In this document: positions 9,451-18,517 of the stretch, one piece after another
How the letters are laid out: each line of letters starts with the position of its first letter
How positions within the stretch are numbered: position 1 is the stretch's first letter
From: Clostridium sp. 1001275B_160808_H3
GTDB lineage: Bacteria; Bacillota; Clostridia; Clostridiales; Clostridiaceae
Direction of reading: 5' to 3'
Assembly (NCBI RefSeq): GCF_015550425.1
Contig: NZ_JADNAT010000002.1
Location: 124,001 to 188,000 of the forward strand
Length of the DNA stretch: 64,000 nucleotides
Translations under genes and position numbers: made by a program
Notes under the pieces: generated by a model
What the model was told of the DNA's origin: nothing
Seen by the model: only the letters and a program-made list of their open reading frames with translations
Databases searched by the model: none

Positions 9451-9895
9451 AGTAGAAAGTTTTTCATTAGATCACACAAAGGTGAAGGCACCTTTCGTTA
9501 GAAAATGCGGAGTTCAAAAAGGAGTTAATGGAGATAGTATATCAAAATTTGACTTGAGATTTTTACAACCTAATAAAGAAGTAATGCCAACTGCTGCAAT
9601 TCATAGCTTAGAACATTTACTAGCAGGATTTATGAGAGAAAAAATAGAGACTATAATAGACATTTCACCAATGGGATGCAGAACAGGATTTTATTTGACA
9701 GCTTGGGGAGATGTTGAAGTAAATGAGGTAATAGAAGCATTAGAATATGGTTTGAAAAAAGTGTTAGAAGCAAAAGAAGTTCCAGCTGCTAACGAACTTC
9801 AATGTGGTAATTACAGAGATCATTCTATAGAGCTTGCACATGAATATGCTAATAAAGCAATAAAGGAAGGCTTTAGCAGTGAAATATTTAAATAA
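9443..9895 (+). CDS. luxS: S-ribosylhomocysteine lyase LuxS
   Basis: A 150-residue LuxS. The metal site His54-x3-His58 is in HSLEHLLA with catalytic Glu57, Cys121 (LQCGNYRDH) is the third ligand, and Cys79 in GCRTGFY is the catalytic cysteine. It cleaves S-ribosylhomocysteine to homocysteine and DPD, the precursor of autoinducer-2. It overlaps mccB by 8 bases and mccA by 17. Its place between mccB and mccA makes homocysteine recycling for cysteine synthesis the primary role here. No pfs/mtnN gene is in the window. Confidence 0.95.
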   Translation: MVKVESFSLDHTKVKAPFVRKCGVQKGVNGDSISKFDLRFLQPNKEVMPTAAIHSLEHLLAGFMREKIETIIDISPMGCRTGFYLTAWGDVEVNEVIEALEYGLKKVLEAKEVPAANELQCGNYRDHSIELAHEYANKAIKEGFSSEIFK

Positions 9896-10787
9896 TATTC
9901 AAGAGTTAATAGGTAACACCCCAATAATTAAACTTAATAATTTAAATATTAAAGAAGGTGTGAATATATTTGCAAAGCTTGAAGGAAATAATCCTGGAGG
10001 AAGTGTAAAAGACAGAATAGGAATTTACATGATAGAAGCAGCAGAAAGAGAAGGAATATTAAAAAAAGGATATACAATAATAGAAGCAACTGCAGGAAAT
10101 ACTGGTCTTGGAATAGCTATTGCTGCAATAAATAAAGGCTATAATATAATATTTGTGGTTCCAACAAAGTTTTCAATAGAAAAACAAACATTAATGAGAG
10201 CTTTAGGAGCGAAAATTATAAATACACCAAGAGAAGAAGGAATGCTTGGAGCTGTAAAAAGGGCAGAAGAATTACTAAATACTATAGAAAATTCAATAAG
10301 CTTAAGACAATTTGAAAATCAAGCAAATCCTCTTGCTCACTATGAAACAACTGCTCCAGAAATATATGAAGCTATGGAAGGGAAAATAGATTACTTAGTG
10401 TGTGGAGCAGGAAGTGGAGGAACATTTACTGGAGTAGCTAAATATCTAAAAGAAAAAAATAAAGATATAAAAACCATTTTAGCAGATCCAGAAGGCTCGA
10501 CTATGGGTGGGGGTATTGAAGGTTGTTATGATATTGAAGGTATAGGAAATAACTTTATTCCTAGTACCATGGATATGAAATTAGTAGATGATGTTATAAA
10601 GGTTTCTGATAAAGATGCATATGATATGGTAAAATTAATAGCATTAAAGGAAGGACTGATTGTAGGAAGTTCTTCTGGAGCAGCACTATCTGCTACATTA
10701 AAATTATCGGATAAAATAGATAAAGGGAATATAGTTACCATTTTTCCAGATAGAGGAGATAGGTACTTTAGTAAGAATATCTACTAA
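9879..10787 (+). CDS. mccA: Cysteine synthase-type PLP enzyme (MccA / CysK family)
   Basis: A 302-residue beta-family PLP enzyme. Lys44 in GNNPGGSVKDRIG is the cofactor lysine, ATAGNTGLGIAIA is the substrate loop, and GAGSGGTFTG is the phosphate-binding glycine loop. The start is GTG at 9879, behind GGAAGG inside the luxS end. In this operon type the enzyme works as an O-acetylserine-dependent cystathionine beta-synthase, joining homocysteine to a serine derivative for MccB. From sequence alone it could also be an ordinary O-acetylserine sulfhydrylase (CysK). Last gene of the T-box operon. Confidence 0.9.
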   Translation: MKYLNNIQELIGNTPIIKLNNLNIKEGVNIFAKLEGNNPGGSVKDRIGIYMIEAAEREGILKKGYTIIEATAGNTGLGIAIAAINKGYNIIFVVPTKFSIEKQTLMRALGAKIINTPREEGMLGAVKRAEELLNTIENSISLRQFENQANPLAHYETTAPEIYEAMEGKIDYLVCGAGSGGTFTGVAKYLKEKNKDIKTILADPEGSTMGGGIEGCYDIEGIGNNFIPSTMDMKLVDDVIKVSDKDAYDMVKLIALKEGLIVGSSSGAALSATLKLSDKIDKGNIVTIFPDRGDRYFSKNIY

Positions 10788-10837
10788 TAAATAATTAAAG
10801 AAAAGTTATGAAAAAATCCGTGGGTGTCTGTATAAAG

Positions 10838-10872
10838 TAGGGAATAGCTTTTAGCTATTCCCTATTTTTTTT
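10838..10872 (+). terminator. Intrinsic terminator of the cysteine operon
   Basis: TAGGGAATAGCT pairs with AGCTATTCCCTA around a TTT loop, followed by eight T. Strong canonical terminator. Confidence 0.93.
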
Positions 10873-10944
10873 ATTTATTAAATATTATTCTTTGATTATA
10901 GATGTAGTGACTTGCTTATATAAATTAGTTTACTATAGAGAAAT

Positions 10945-11047
10945 GTAGTTACCTTATTAAAAAATTTAGTAACTACAAAACTATTTAGAAAAGTAAATAG
11001 AAAATATGAAAGCAATAGAAGTGGTTACAGCAATAATAAAAAAGTAA
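10945..11047 (+). pseudogene. Decayed copy of the NUDIX upstream region and first codons
   Basis: This stretch repeats 5471-5570: the inverted repeat, the ACAAAACTATTTAGAAAAG spacer and the first 13 codons of the NUDIX gene (here MKAIEVVTAIIKK), then a TAA at 11045-11047. Identity is near 90% by eye, with a 2-nt length difference before the ATG. The rest of the NUDIX gene is absent. It is a remnant of a duplication or of a second NUDIX locus truncated at codon 14. The copy lies on the far side of the cysteine operon. Confidence 0.85.
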
Positions 11048-11061
11048 TTGTAAATTTACGA

Positions 11062-11108
11062 AAAAAAAGGAGCTGCCACAGAAAGCAATTTAATTATGTG
11101 ACAGCCCT
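11062..11108 (-). terminator. Terminator of the OFA transporter gene
   Basis: Read on the minus strand, GGGCTGTCACA pairs with TGTGGCAGCTCC and is followed by a run of T. A similar GGGAGCTGTC hairpin is found at 58060-58122. Confidence 0.75.
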
Positions 11109-11143
11109 TTTATTTTAATTCATATATAAAATATGAAAGGAGA

Positions 11144-12361
11144 TTATGCAATTTTTTCTACAAGTTTAGCATTATGTTTAACTTTTTGATTTGATTTTAC
11201 AGATTGTATTGTAGAAGCTAAAACTATTGATATTAAGCATAAAGCTCCAATAACTATGAATGTAGATTTAAAGCCTCCTGTTAATGATGCTATAAATGAA
11301 CCTGAAATTGCTCCTAAACCAAATCCTTGATATATAATTCCGTAGTTTTTAGTTTGATTATTAACACCAAAGAAATCTCCTACTATAGCAGGGAATACTG
11401 TTATATTTCCTCCAAAACAAAATGCAATTGATGCAACACAGGCAAAGAAGATTGCGAAGTTTAAATGTGCAAAGCTTAGTACAAATACTGCAACAGTTGT
11501 AATTGAAAGTGATAAAATTACTACTTTTAATCTACCAAGCTTATCTGATAAAGCACCTAATATAATTCTTCCAGCTGTATTAAATATTGCTACCATGGCA
11601 ACTGCATTTGCTGCTACTTCAGGGGTAAGTCCAACTAGTTCAACACCAATATCTTTAACTATACCTATTAAATAAAGACCACTCATACATGCTGAGAAGA
11701 ATATTACAAATAAAGCATAAGCTTCTTTTGTTTTAAGCATTTCTTTTACTGTAAACTCCTTTGTATTCTTACTATCTGTAGAATTACTGATTACTAATGG
11801 AGCATCCTTTAAAAGTTGAGCACCTATAAAGATTAAAGCCATAGCTATAACTCCCCAATATAAAAATGCTTTTGAAACTCCTACATTATTAATTAAGCCT
11901 CCATTTATATATTTAAAAACTAAACTACCTGTTCCATAAGCTCCTACTGAAATACCAGAAATAAGTCCTTTTTTATCAGGGAACCATTTAATACAATTTG
12001 AAAGTGTTGTAATATATGCTATACCGTCTGCAGCCCCAACTATCACACCAGCTGTAATATAAAGCATAGGTAATGAGGAATCAAATGATGTTAATATCAA
12101 TCCTATACCTAGTATTATACCTGCAATTGAAGTAAGTTTTCTAATTCCTAGCTTGTCTTGAAGTTTACCAGCAGCTAGTGTAGATACTGCTAAAGCAAAA
12201 CTAGTTATAGAAAAGGTAATTGCAACCTTATTTAATTGAAATCCAAATTTATTTACTAGGGGTTGGTTAAATAAACTCCAAGTATAAATTGTCCCTAATC
12301 CAAGTTGGGTAATTACTGAACCTAAAACTATTAACCAACGATTTTCTGATACTTTTTTCAT
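11144..12361 (-). CDS. MFS transporter, oxalate/formate antiporter (OFA) family, YhjX-like
   Basis: About 405 residues with twelve predicted membrane segments. The N-terminus (TQLGLGTIYTWSLFNQPLV) and KLQDKLGIRK loop are hallmarks of OFA-family MFS carriers. I prefer ATG at 12361 (AGAGGTG 6 bases upstream) to GTG at 12370. The LytTR regulator and LytS kinase genes lie directly upstream on the same strand. In E. coli the LytS/LytTR pair YpdAB responds to pyruvate and switches on yhjX, an OFA-family gene, so pyruvate or another small monocarboxylate is a reasonable substrate guess; the sequence does not settle it. A 21-bp-spaced repeat lies upstream at 12475-12505. Confidence 0.87.
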   Translation of the reverse strand: MKKVSENRWLIVLGSVITQLGLGTIYTWSLFNQPLVNKFGFQLNKVAITFSITSFALAVSTLAAGKLQDKLGIRKLTSIAGIILGIGLILTSFDSSLPMLYITAGVIVGAADGIAYITTLSNCIKWFPDKKGLISGISVGAYGTGSLVFKYINGGLINNVGVSKAFLYWGVIAMALIFIGAQLLKDAPLVISNSTDSKNTKEFTVKEMLKTKEAYALFVIFFSACMSGLYLIGIVKDIGVELVGLTPEVAANAVAMVAIFNTAGRIILGALSDKLGRLKVVILSLSITTVAVFVLSFAHLNFAIFFACVASIAFCFGGNITVFPAIVGDFFGVNNQTKNYGIIYQGFGLGAISGSFIASLTGGFKSTFIVIGALCLISIVLASTIQSVKSNQKVKHNAKLVEKIA

Positions 12362-12436
12362 TTCATTCACCTCTAATTTTATTTTTACATATATAACATT
12401 TACTAAGTTTTATAATCAAACACTGTTTATGTTTTC

Positions 12437-12442
12437 ATTATA
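12437..12442 (-). promoter_or_regulatory. Predicted -10 box of the OFA transporter gene
   Basis: TATAAT on the minus strand about 75 bases before the start codon. There is no good -35 hexamer 17 bases upstream, which fits an activator-dependent promoter served by the repeat at 12475-12505. Confidence 0.5.
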
Positions 12443-12474
12443 AATCCGTAAAAAATAAAATTATTATTTTATGA

Positions 12475-12505
12475 ATGAAATACAAAAAAAATTGAATAGA
12501 ATGCA
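12475..12505 (-). promoter_or_regulatory. Direct repeat resembling the YpdB (LytTR) binding site
   Basis: On the minus strand TGCATTCTAT and TGTATTTCAT are separated by exactly 11 bases, a 21-bp period. The published E. coli YpdB motif is two GGCATTTCAT copies separated by 11 bases; the halves here match it at 7 and 8 of 10 positions. The site lies about 40 bases upstream of the predicted -10 and touches the regulator gene's stop codon. Binding is inferred. Confidence 0.6.
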
Positions 12506-12506
12506 T

Positions 12507-13229
12507 TTATATGTTCATGAGTTGCTTGAATTCTTTTACATTACTTCTGCTAACAGGAACTTCATAATCGATATCTTGAAGTTTCAAGTTATAGGTACTA
12601 TTAAACCAAGGTATTATTTCTCTTATTTTATTAATATTTACTATATATGATCTATGGCATCTAAAGAATATATTTTTAGGAAGCTTTTCGTAAAAATCAG
12701 ATATGGATAGGTTAACTGAATATTCCTCATTTTTCGTAAAAACATAAGTTATTCTTTCTCTTGCTACACAATAATATATATCATTAATATCTACAACTAT
12801 TATTTTTTCATTTTTCCATAAATTTATCTTATTTGATATGATATTTTTATGAGAATTATTTTTAGTGTTATTATCAACACTTTCTAATTTTTTTAGCATT
12901 GATACAATTCTAGATTCGGAGTAAGGCTTTAATATATAATCAAAAGCTTCAACTTCAAAGGCTTCAACAGCATGTTCCTTATATGCTGTTATAAAAACTA
13001 TATAAGGTTTTTTTGTAAATTTACTTATACTTTGAGCAAGTAAAACACCATCTAGTGAAGGAATATTTATATCTAAAAATATAACATCAATTTCATTATT
13101 TTGAATAAATTTAAGAACTTCTATCCCATCTGAAAACTCTGATACTATATCTATTTTACTGTAATTTTGAATAAAATATTTAAGTTCGTCTCTTGCTAAG
13201 AATTCATCATCAACTATTATTGCTTTCAT
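12507..13229 (-). CDS. LytTR-family response regulator
   Basis: A 240-residue regulator: receiver domain (acidic pocket Asp7-Asp8, phosphoacceptor Asp53 in FLDINIPS, Lys in LKPYSE) followed by a C-terminal LytTR DNA-binding domain (FFRCHRSYIVNINKI, VPVSRSNVKEFK). I prefer ATG at 13229, which GAGGGT precedes by a normal gap, to GTG at 13238. It sits 13 bases after the kinase gene and upstream of the OFA transporter, its likely target. YpdB/BtsR-like by architecture and context. Confidence 0.92.
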   Translation of the reverse strand: MKAIIVDDEFLARDELKYFIQNYSKIDIVSEFSDGIEVLKFIQNNEIDVIFLDINIPSLDGVLLAQSISKFTKKPYIVFITAYKEHAVEAFEVEAFDYILKPYSESRIVSMLKKLESVDNNTKNNSHKNIISNKINLWKNEKIIVVDINDIYYCVARERITYVFTKNEEYSVNLSISDFYEKLPKNIFFRCHRSYIVNINKIREIIPWFNSTYNLKLQDIDYEVPVSRSNVKEFKQLMNI

Positions 13230-13242
13230 ATATCTCACCCTC

Positions 13243-14901
13243 TTATATTTTTTTCTTTATATAAAATTCTACCATAGTTCCTTTATCTAGTCTTTTTATG
13301 TTAAGACCTTCTCCATAAATAAGCTTAATTCTTGAATGAACATTATAAAGACCTATTTTCTTTTCAGGAACATTATCAGTATAAATATTACTTATCATTT
13401 CTTCACTTATCCCTACACCACTATCTATTATAGAAATCTTAACTTTTTCACCTTCATCCTTTAAACTTATTTTAACTGTTCCATTATGATTATCCTTTAA
13501 AATTCCATGAACTATAGCATTTTCAACTAAAGGTTGTATTGTAAGACTTGGTATCTTAATATCAACATCATCTATATCATAGATGACATTTAGTTTATCT
13601 CCAAATCTAGCCTTTTCTATTTCAATATAATCTTTTACTTGCTTAAGCTCTTTTTTTACATCTATAAATTCACTGTTTAATTCTAAATTAAATCTTAAGT
13701 AACTAGATAAATTTATTATAAGTTCTCTTGCATTATTAGGATTTATCCTTATAGAAGAAGCTATAGCGTTTAGTGCATTAAATAAAAAATGAGGATTAAT
13801 TTGTGTTTGAAGGGCTTTAAGTTCTGCTTTATTAGCCATTTCCTTCATTTCTTCAACTTTTGATACTTCCATAAGAGTCGAAATGATTTGTGAAAGTCCT
13901 ACAGCAAGAGTTTCTATAGTATAAGTTATGTTGTTAGAAGCTCTATAGTATATTTTTAATGCACCAGTAACTTCATTTTTTTCCTTAAGTGGTATAATAA
14001 TGGCTGATTTTAAAAGTGATGTTTTTTCTTTAAAACCGGTATTTTTTATGACTATTTTACCACTACTAATAGCTTCTTTTGTTTCAGAATTTATAATTTC
14101 ATGACCAATATTATAATATTCTTTACCAATACCACTATAAGCTAATATATTTTTCGTGTCAGTTATTGAAACTGCATCAGCTTGAATATCTTCTTTTATA
14201 ATAGTACATATTTTATTTAAAGATTCACTATTAATTTTCCTGAAATAAGGAAGAGTTTTGTTTGCTATATCTAGCGCTAATTTTGCTTGTTTAGCAGAAA
14301 TCTTTTCTTTATCATTTTCTATACTTTGAACTAATAATACAATAAATCCTACGCAGATTTGCCCAATAATCATTGGAACAGCAATTTTAGATACGATGTC
14401 GTAACCTAAGGAATGAGGCTTACTTAATAGAAGTATAAGTATCATTGTAATAGTCTCAGAAAACATTCCTGCTATTATTCCTGCTATCCATCTATAGTTT
14501 CTTTTTACCTTTCTATTAATATACCCAGAGATTATTCCAGCACATATACTGCTTATGAGGCATGGAATAGAAGTTATTCCCCCTATATCTATTAGATATC
14601 TATGTACTCCTGATATTAATCCTGTTACTATACCAACAACCGGACCAAAGATTATCCCTCCAGATACTATAGTAATAGTTCTAACATTTACTAAAGAACC
14701 TTCTACATTAAGACCTGTATATGTTGATAGTATTGCAAACACAGAAAAGACTGTACATGCAATTAAGTAATCCTTTTTTCTATAGGTATCTCTTTGAAAT
14801 ATATTTCTAAAACTTTGTAGCCTAGTTATAGTAAATAAACATGCAAGAAGTAATACAGCTCTGTCCATAAATTGAATTAATATATTAATTATGTAATCCA
14901 A
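13243..14901 (-). CDS. LytS/YpdA-type sensor histidine kinase
   Basis: 552 residues: an N-terminal 5TM-LYT membrane domain (residues about 1-195), a GAF-like domain (about 210-340), then a His_kinase domain with His371 in QINPHFLFNALNAI and a C-terminal ATPase (VENAIVHGI, DSGVGISEE). The start is TTG at 14901 behind AAGGAGAAGG. The LytS class senses small ligands or membrane state; its E. coli relatives BtsS and YpdA respond to pyruvate. Cotranscribed with the LytTR regulator gene. Confidence 0.93.
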   Translation of the reverse strand: MDYIINILIQFMDRAVLLLACLFTITRLQSFRNIFQRDTYRKKDYLIACTVFSVFAILSTYTGLNVEGSLVNVRTITIVSGGIIFGPVVGIVTGLISGVHRYLIDIGGITSIPCLISSICAGIISGYINRKVKRNYRWIAGIIAGMFSETITMILILLLSKPHSLGYDIVSKIAVPMIIGQICVGFIVLLVQSIENDKEKISAKQAKLALDIANKTLPYFRKINSESLNKICTIIKEDIQADAVSITDTKNILAYSGIGKEYYNIGHEIINSETKEAISSGKIVIKNTGFKEKTSLLKSAIIIPLKEKNEVTGALKIYYRASNNITYTIETLAVGLSQIISTLMEVSKVEEMKEMANKAELKALQTQINPHFLFNALNAIASSIRINPNNARELIINLSSYLRFNLELNSEFIDVKKELKQVKDYIEIEKARFGDKLNVIYDIDDVDIKIPSLTIQPLVENAIVHGILKDNHNGTVKISLKDEGEKVKISIIDSGVGISEEMISNIYTDNVPEKKIGLYNVHSRIKLIYGEGLNIKRLDKGTMVEFYIKKKI

Positions 14902-15290
14902 GTTAATCCTTCTCCTTTCTAAGAAAGTATTTATATATTATTTTAGTTAACTCATCTTAATGTGTCCAATAATTTATGCTAAATGACTATTATATTGTAT
15001 TAAATACCAAATCATTTAATAAATGTAATAAAGGATTTATGAATACATATCAATAGTATAGGCTTAACCATATATCATATACTCAAAATAATCTAGCAAG
15101 TAATAGTAAATCCATTTCTTAAACTTTTGTTACAAATATAAATCACTTAATTTAAAATGCAGTAGACATTAAAATAATACAATATATTGTTACTTTCAAA
15201 TGGATAAAAGTTGTGTTAGGAAGGGATTTAAAGGCTAAAAATAATGAAATTTAAATTAATTTAGATAATAAAATTGCATCATAAATAAGA
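14902..15290. other. Intergenic region upstream of the LytS kinase gene
   Basis: This stretch carries the LytS ribosome binding site (AAGGAGAAGG, minus strand) and a minus-strand TATAAT near 14995. Beyond that it is AT-rich with many stops on both strands; I see no gene, RNA or repeat in the remainder. Confidence 0.5.
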
Positions 15291-15326
15291 GAAACGCCTA
15301 TGCATCATATTGCACATAGGCGTTTC
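15291..15326 (-). terminator. Terminator of propeller kinase 1
   Basis: GAAACGCCTATG pairs with CATAGGCGTTTC (12-bp perfect arms) around a 12-nt loop. The T-tract on the minus strand is short (TCTCTTATTT). It lies about 35 bases beyond the kinase stop codon. Confidence 0.75.
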
Positions 15327-15361
15327 AAAATTTTGATTTCTACTATACTATTTATTATTTT

Positions 15362-18300
15362 TTACACTTCATCAGTTTCTCGAATAGTCTTAGGTAATAT
15401 TATTGTAAAAGTTGTACCTTTACCTAATTCACTTTTAACAAAAATATTTCCATTATGAAGATCAATTAAGCCTTTTATAATAGTAAGTTCTAAGCCGCTA
15501 CCCATTGAAACTTCTCTTTGTGAATTTACATTTTGGCTAAATATATCAAAAATATTATCTATATTTTCAGAATCTATTCCACTTCCAGTATCGCTTATTT
15601 CTATTTTTAATATACTATATAAATCTATTATATTAATTAATATTTCTCCACCTGGATTAGTGAATTTTATAGCATTACTAACAATACTAGCAATACATCT
15701 TTCAATTGCCGTTTCATCAAATTTCATAATGCATTCTTCAATAGTTGTATCAATAATAAGATTAATATCTTTTTCTTCAGCTAGACTATTTAATGATAGA
15801 GCAGCTTCTTCAATCACATAGATAATATCTTTTTCTTCAATAAATAATTTATAAACACCCTCACTCATTCTTGTGGAATCTATTAAATCATTAATTATTT
15901 TTAAAAGTCTTTTTTGGTTGTTATCACTTATTTCCATATACTTTGATAGATCCTCGGATGAAATAGATCCATTGTTATTAAGTCGAGTTATTAATTGTTG
16001 AGTTGCGCCTATAACATTTAATGGAGTTCTAAGTTCATGAGACATATTAATTAAGTAATTATTCTTACGCTTTTCTAGTTCAATATTTTTAGTAAGAAGT
16101 TGATTTTTTTCTAACATTTCTTTTGCTAATTGTTTATTTCTTAATATAATAGCATTGCTCATATAGGCTATTTTTAAATATAAGTAAATAGCAATTATAC
16201 AAAATAATAAAAAATAAATAAATATAGCTATTTTACTTCTCCAAAATGGAGGATCTACATTAAAAGATATACTTTTCATTTCACTGTTATTTCCATTAGA
16301 GTTTTTAGCTATGAAATCTATAGTATATTTATTATCTGCTAAATTTGAAAATGTAACTTCATTACTATCCATCAAGATCCATTTGTCGTTATTTATTCGA
16401 TAATAAAAGTTTATACTTTGTATACTACTATAAGCAGTAGTAAATAATTTTATAGAAATAAAATTATCTTTATATTTTATGGAGGTATTATTAAAATCAT
16501 TTACTTTAGTTCCATTTAGTATAAAAGAATCAAATTGCAGCATTGGTGCATATAAGCTACGTTCTACAGCAGCAGGGTTTATTTTATATAATCCATCAAT
16601 GCCTCCTAAAATAAATTCTCCATTTGAAGTTTCAAAAAATGAATTTGAAGAAAATTCTACGCCTTTTAAATATTTTCTTATATTTATCAGTTGATTATCT
16701 TCAAACTGCAAACAATTTATTCCAGAATTTGTGCTTATCCATATGTCATTATTAAAAGGCTTTACACTGTAAATAGTATTATTAGATAGACCATCTTCAA
16801 TAGAGTATAATATGAATTCTTCAGTATCACTATTATATTTATTTAGACCACTTTCAGTACCAAACCATAGATTTCCTTTATTATCTTCGTTTATTGATAA
16901 TATGGAATTATCTGAAATACTATTTTCAAATTCATTATATTTAAAGAGCTTTAAAGAGTTATTTTTATGATCAAATCGTATCAATCCATCTTTTGTTGAA
17001 CTTCCAAGCCAATAAATGCCTTTAGAATCTTTAAAAATTGCTCCGCCTAATTTAACAGATATATTATTTTTAGCAAACAATTTGTTCATATTTTTTATGC
17101 TAAAATCATTTAAATCAATAATATTAAAGCCATCTAAAGTTCCTACCCATAGATAATCCCCATCTACATATAATGTATGACAATATATATTGTCCAATAT
17201 ATGTTTAACTTCTAAAGTCTCTCTATTTATAATATTTAATCCAACTGACGATGTAGCGAAAATATATTTTTCCGTACCTTTTATATCCCAAATAGTATCA
17301 GAATTTAATTTATTAATGGTTTGAGTATTTAGCTGAGTAACAGTATTATTTTTTCTATCCCATATACTAATACCATTGTTGTAGACTCCAAGCCATAATT
17401 TTTTATCAATATCTTCATATGTACCAATTACAATGTTATTATTATTTATACTTGGATTAACGAAAAAATCGTTATAATAAGTTATCCCTAAATTACAATC
17501 AACTGTACTTATCCCAGAAAATGTACCTATCCATAAAAGACCACTAGAATCCTTCATAATATAAGAAACATTATCATCAATCAATGAGTATCTATCATAG
17601 AAGCTATGTGTAAATTGTTTTTGTAATCCGTCTCTTTCATCTATGTATAGACCTTTCTTTGTGCCAATATAAATTCCAGTTTCATCAATGTGAATACTAT
17701 TAACAGTATTAGAAGGACCACTATTTCCATCAGTATATAATTTATAGTCTTTATCTACTTGTCCAGTTTTAATATTGTATACATATAAACCATCAGATAG
17801 AGTTCCTAAGTAGATGCTATCCTTATGTAGAGAGAAAGTTGTAAAAGTATTATTCTTTGCTATAGTATCTATTAGTTCATTATCAATAATTGTATATTTA
17901 TCATTTGTCATATCATATTTAAAAAGGCAGTTTGGTGATATGATATAAATTTCAGTGTTATTATAAATTTCTATAGATAATATATTGGAAGATGAAGGCT
18001 TAAAATCTTCATGAATCAAAGAGATAAAATCATCTGCAAATTTATCATATCTATATAATCCATTAGAAGTGGCAATTATAATATCACCATTATTATTAAT
18101 TTTAATATCTCTAATTTTACTTGATAACAATGAACTGGTATTTATAGTATAATTGGTTATTTTATTAGTGTCTAAATTAATCTTACTTAAACCATCATTT
18201 GTTCCTACCCATAAATTTTTACTTAAGTCCTCATTCAAACATGTAATATATCCATCAACAATATTACGTTTTTCACTAAAACCTTTATTATAAATTTCTA

Positions 18301-18517
18301 AGTCAAATCCATTATATTTGTTTAAACCATTCTTAGTACCAATCCAGATATAGCCTGAACTATCTTGATATATAGTACTCACTGAAGTTTGTGATAATCC
18401 ATTTGATGCAGTCATATTATAAAACATGAATTCAGATGAATAAGTTAATATTGGAATATTTATAGATACTAAAAATATTACTATAAAAATTATTATCTTT
18501 TGTTTATGTTTAATCAT
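15362..18517 (-). CDS. Propeller-sensor histidine kinase 1 (Reg_prop/Y_Y_Y/HisKA/HATPase)
   Basis: 1051 residues. An N-terminal signal/anchor segment is followed by about 650 residues of beta-propeller repeats of the form SGYIWIGTKNGLNKYNG, a Y_Y_Y-type sandwich domain (about 690-765), one membrane segment (about 775-795), HisKA with His827 in MSHELRTPLN, and a HATPase domain with N box SNAIKFTNPGG and G1 DTGSGID. The G2 box reads GSGLELT where GLGL or GIGL is usual. There is no receiver or DNA-binding domain, unlike Bacteroides hybrid HTCS proteins, and no response regulator gene adjacent. The propeller is expected outside the membrane; ligand unknown, often oligosaccharides in related sensors. 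ATG follows AAGGAATGG. Confidence 0.9.
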   Translation of the reverse strand: MIKHKQKIIIFIVIFLVSINIPILTYSSEFMFYNMTASNGLSQTSVSTIYQDSSGYIWIGTKNGLNKYNGFDLEIYNKGFSEKRNIVDGYITCLNEDLSKNLWVGTNDGLSKINLDTNKITNYTINTSSLLSSKIRDIKINNNGDIIIATSNGLYRYDKFADDFISLIHEDFKPSSSNILSIEIYNNTEIYIISPNCLFKYDMTNDKYTIIDNELIDTIAKNNTFTTFSLHKDSIYLGTLSDGLYVYNIKTGQVDKDYKLYTDGNSGPSNTVNSIHIDETGIYIGTKKGLYIDERDGLQKQFTHSFYDRYSLIDDNVSYIMKDSSGLLWIGTFSGISTVDCNLGITYYNDFFVNPSINNNNIVIGTYEDIDKKLWLGVYNNGISIWDRKNNTVTQLNTQTINKLNSDTIWDIKGTEKYIFATSSVGLNIINRETLEVKHILDNIYCHTLYVDGDYLWVGTLDGFNIIDLNDFSIKNMNKLFAKNNISVKLGGAIFKDSKGIYWLGSSTKDGLIRFDHKNNSLKLFKYNEFENSISDNSILSINEDNKGNLWFGTESGLNKYNSDTEEFILYSIEDGLSNNTIYSVKPFNNDIWISTNSGINCLQFEDNQLINIRKYLKGVEFSSNSFFETSNGEFILGGIDGLYKINPAAVERSLYAPMLQFDSFILNGTKVNDFNNTSIKYKDNFISIKLFTTAYSSIQSINFYYRINNDKWILMDSNEVTFSNLADNKYTIDFIAKNSNGNNSEMKSISFNVDPPFWRSKIAIFIYFLLFCIIAIYLYLKIAYMSNAIILRNKQLAKEMLEKNQLLTKNIELEKRKNNYLINMSHELRTPLNVIGATQQLITRLNNNGSISSEDLSKYMEISDNNQKRLLKIINDLIDSTRMSEGVYKLFIEEKDIIYVIEEAALSLNSLAEEKDINLIIDTTIEECIMKFDETAIERCIASIVSNAIKFTNPGGEILINIIDLYSILKIEISDTGSGIDSENIDNIFDIFSQNVNSQREVSMGSGLELTIIKGLIDLHNGNIFVKSELGKGTTFTIILPKTIRETDEV

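Noticed and set aside
14555..14770. Plus-strand ORF inside the LytS gene
   Set aside because: It is an opposite-strand shadow of the 5TM-LYT coding region with no ribosome binding site.
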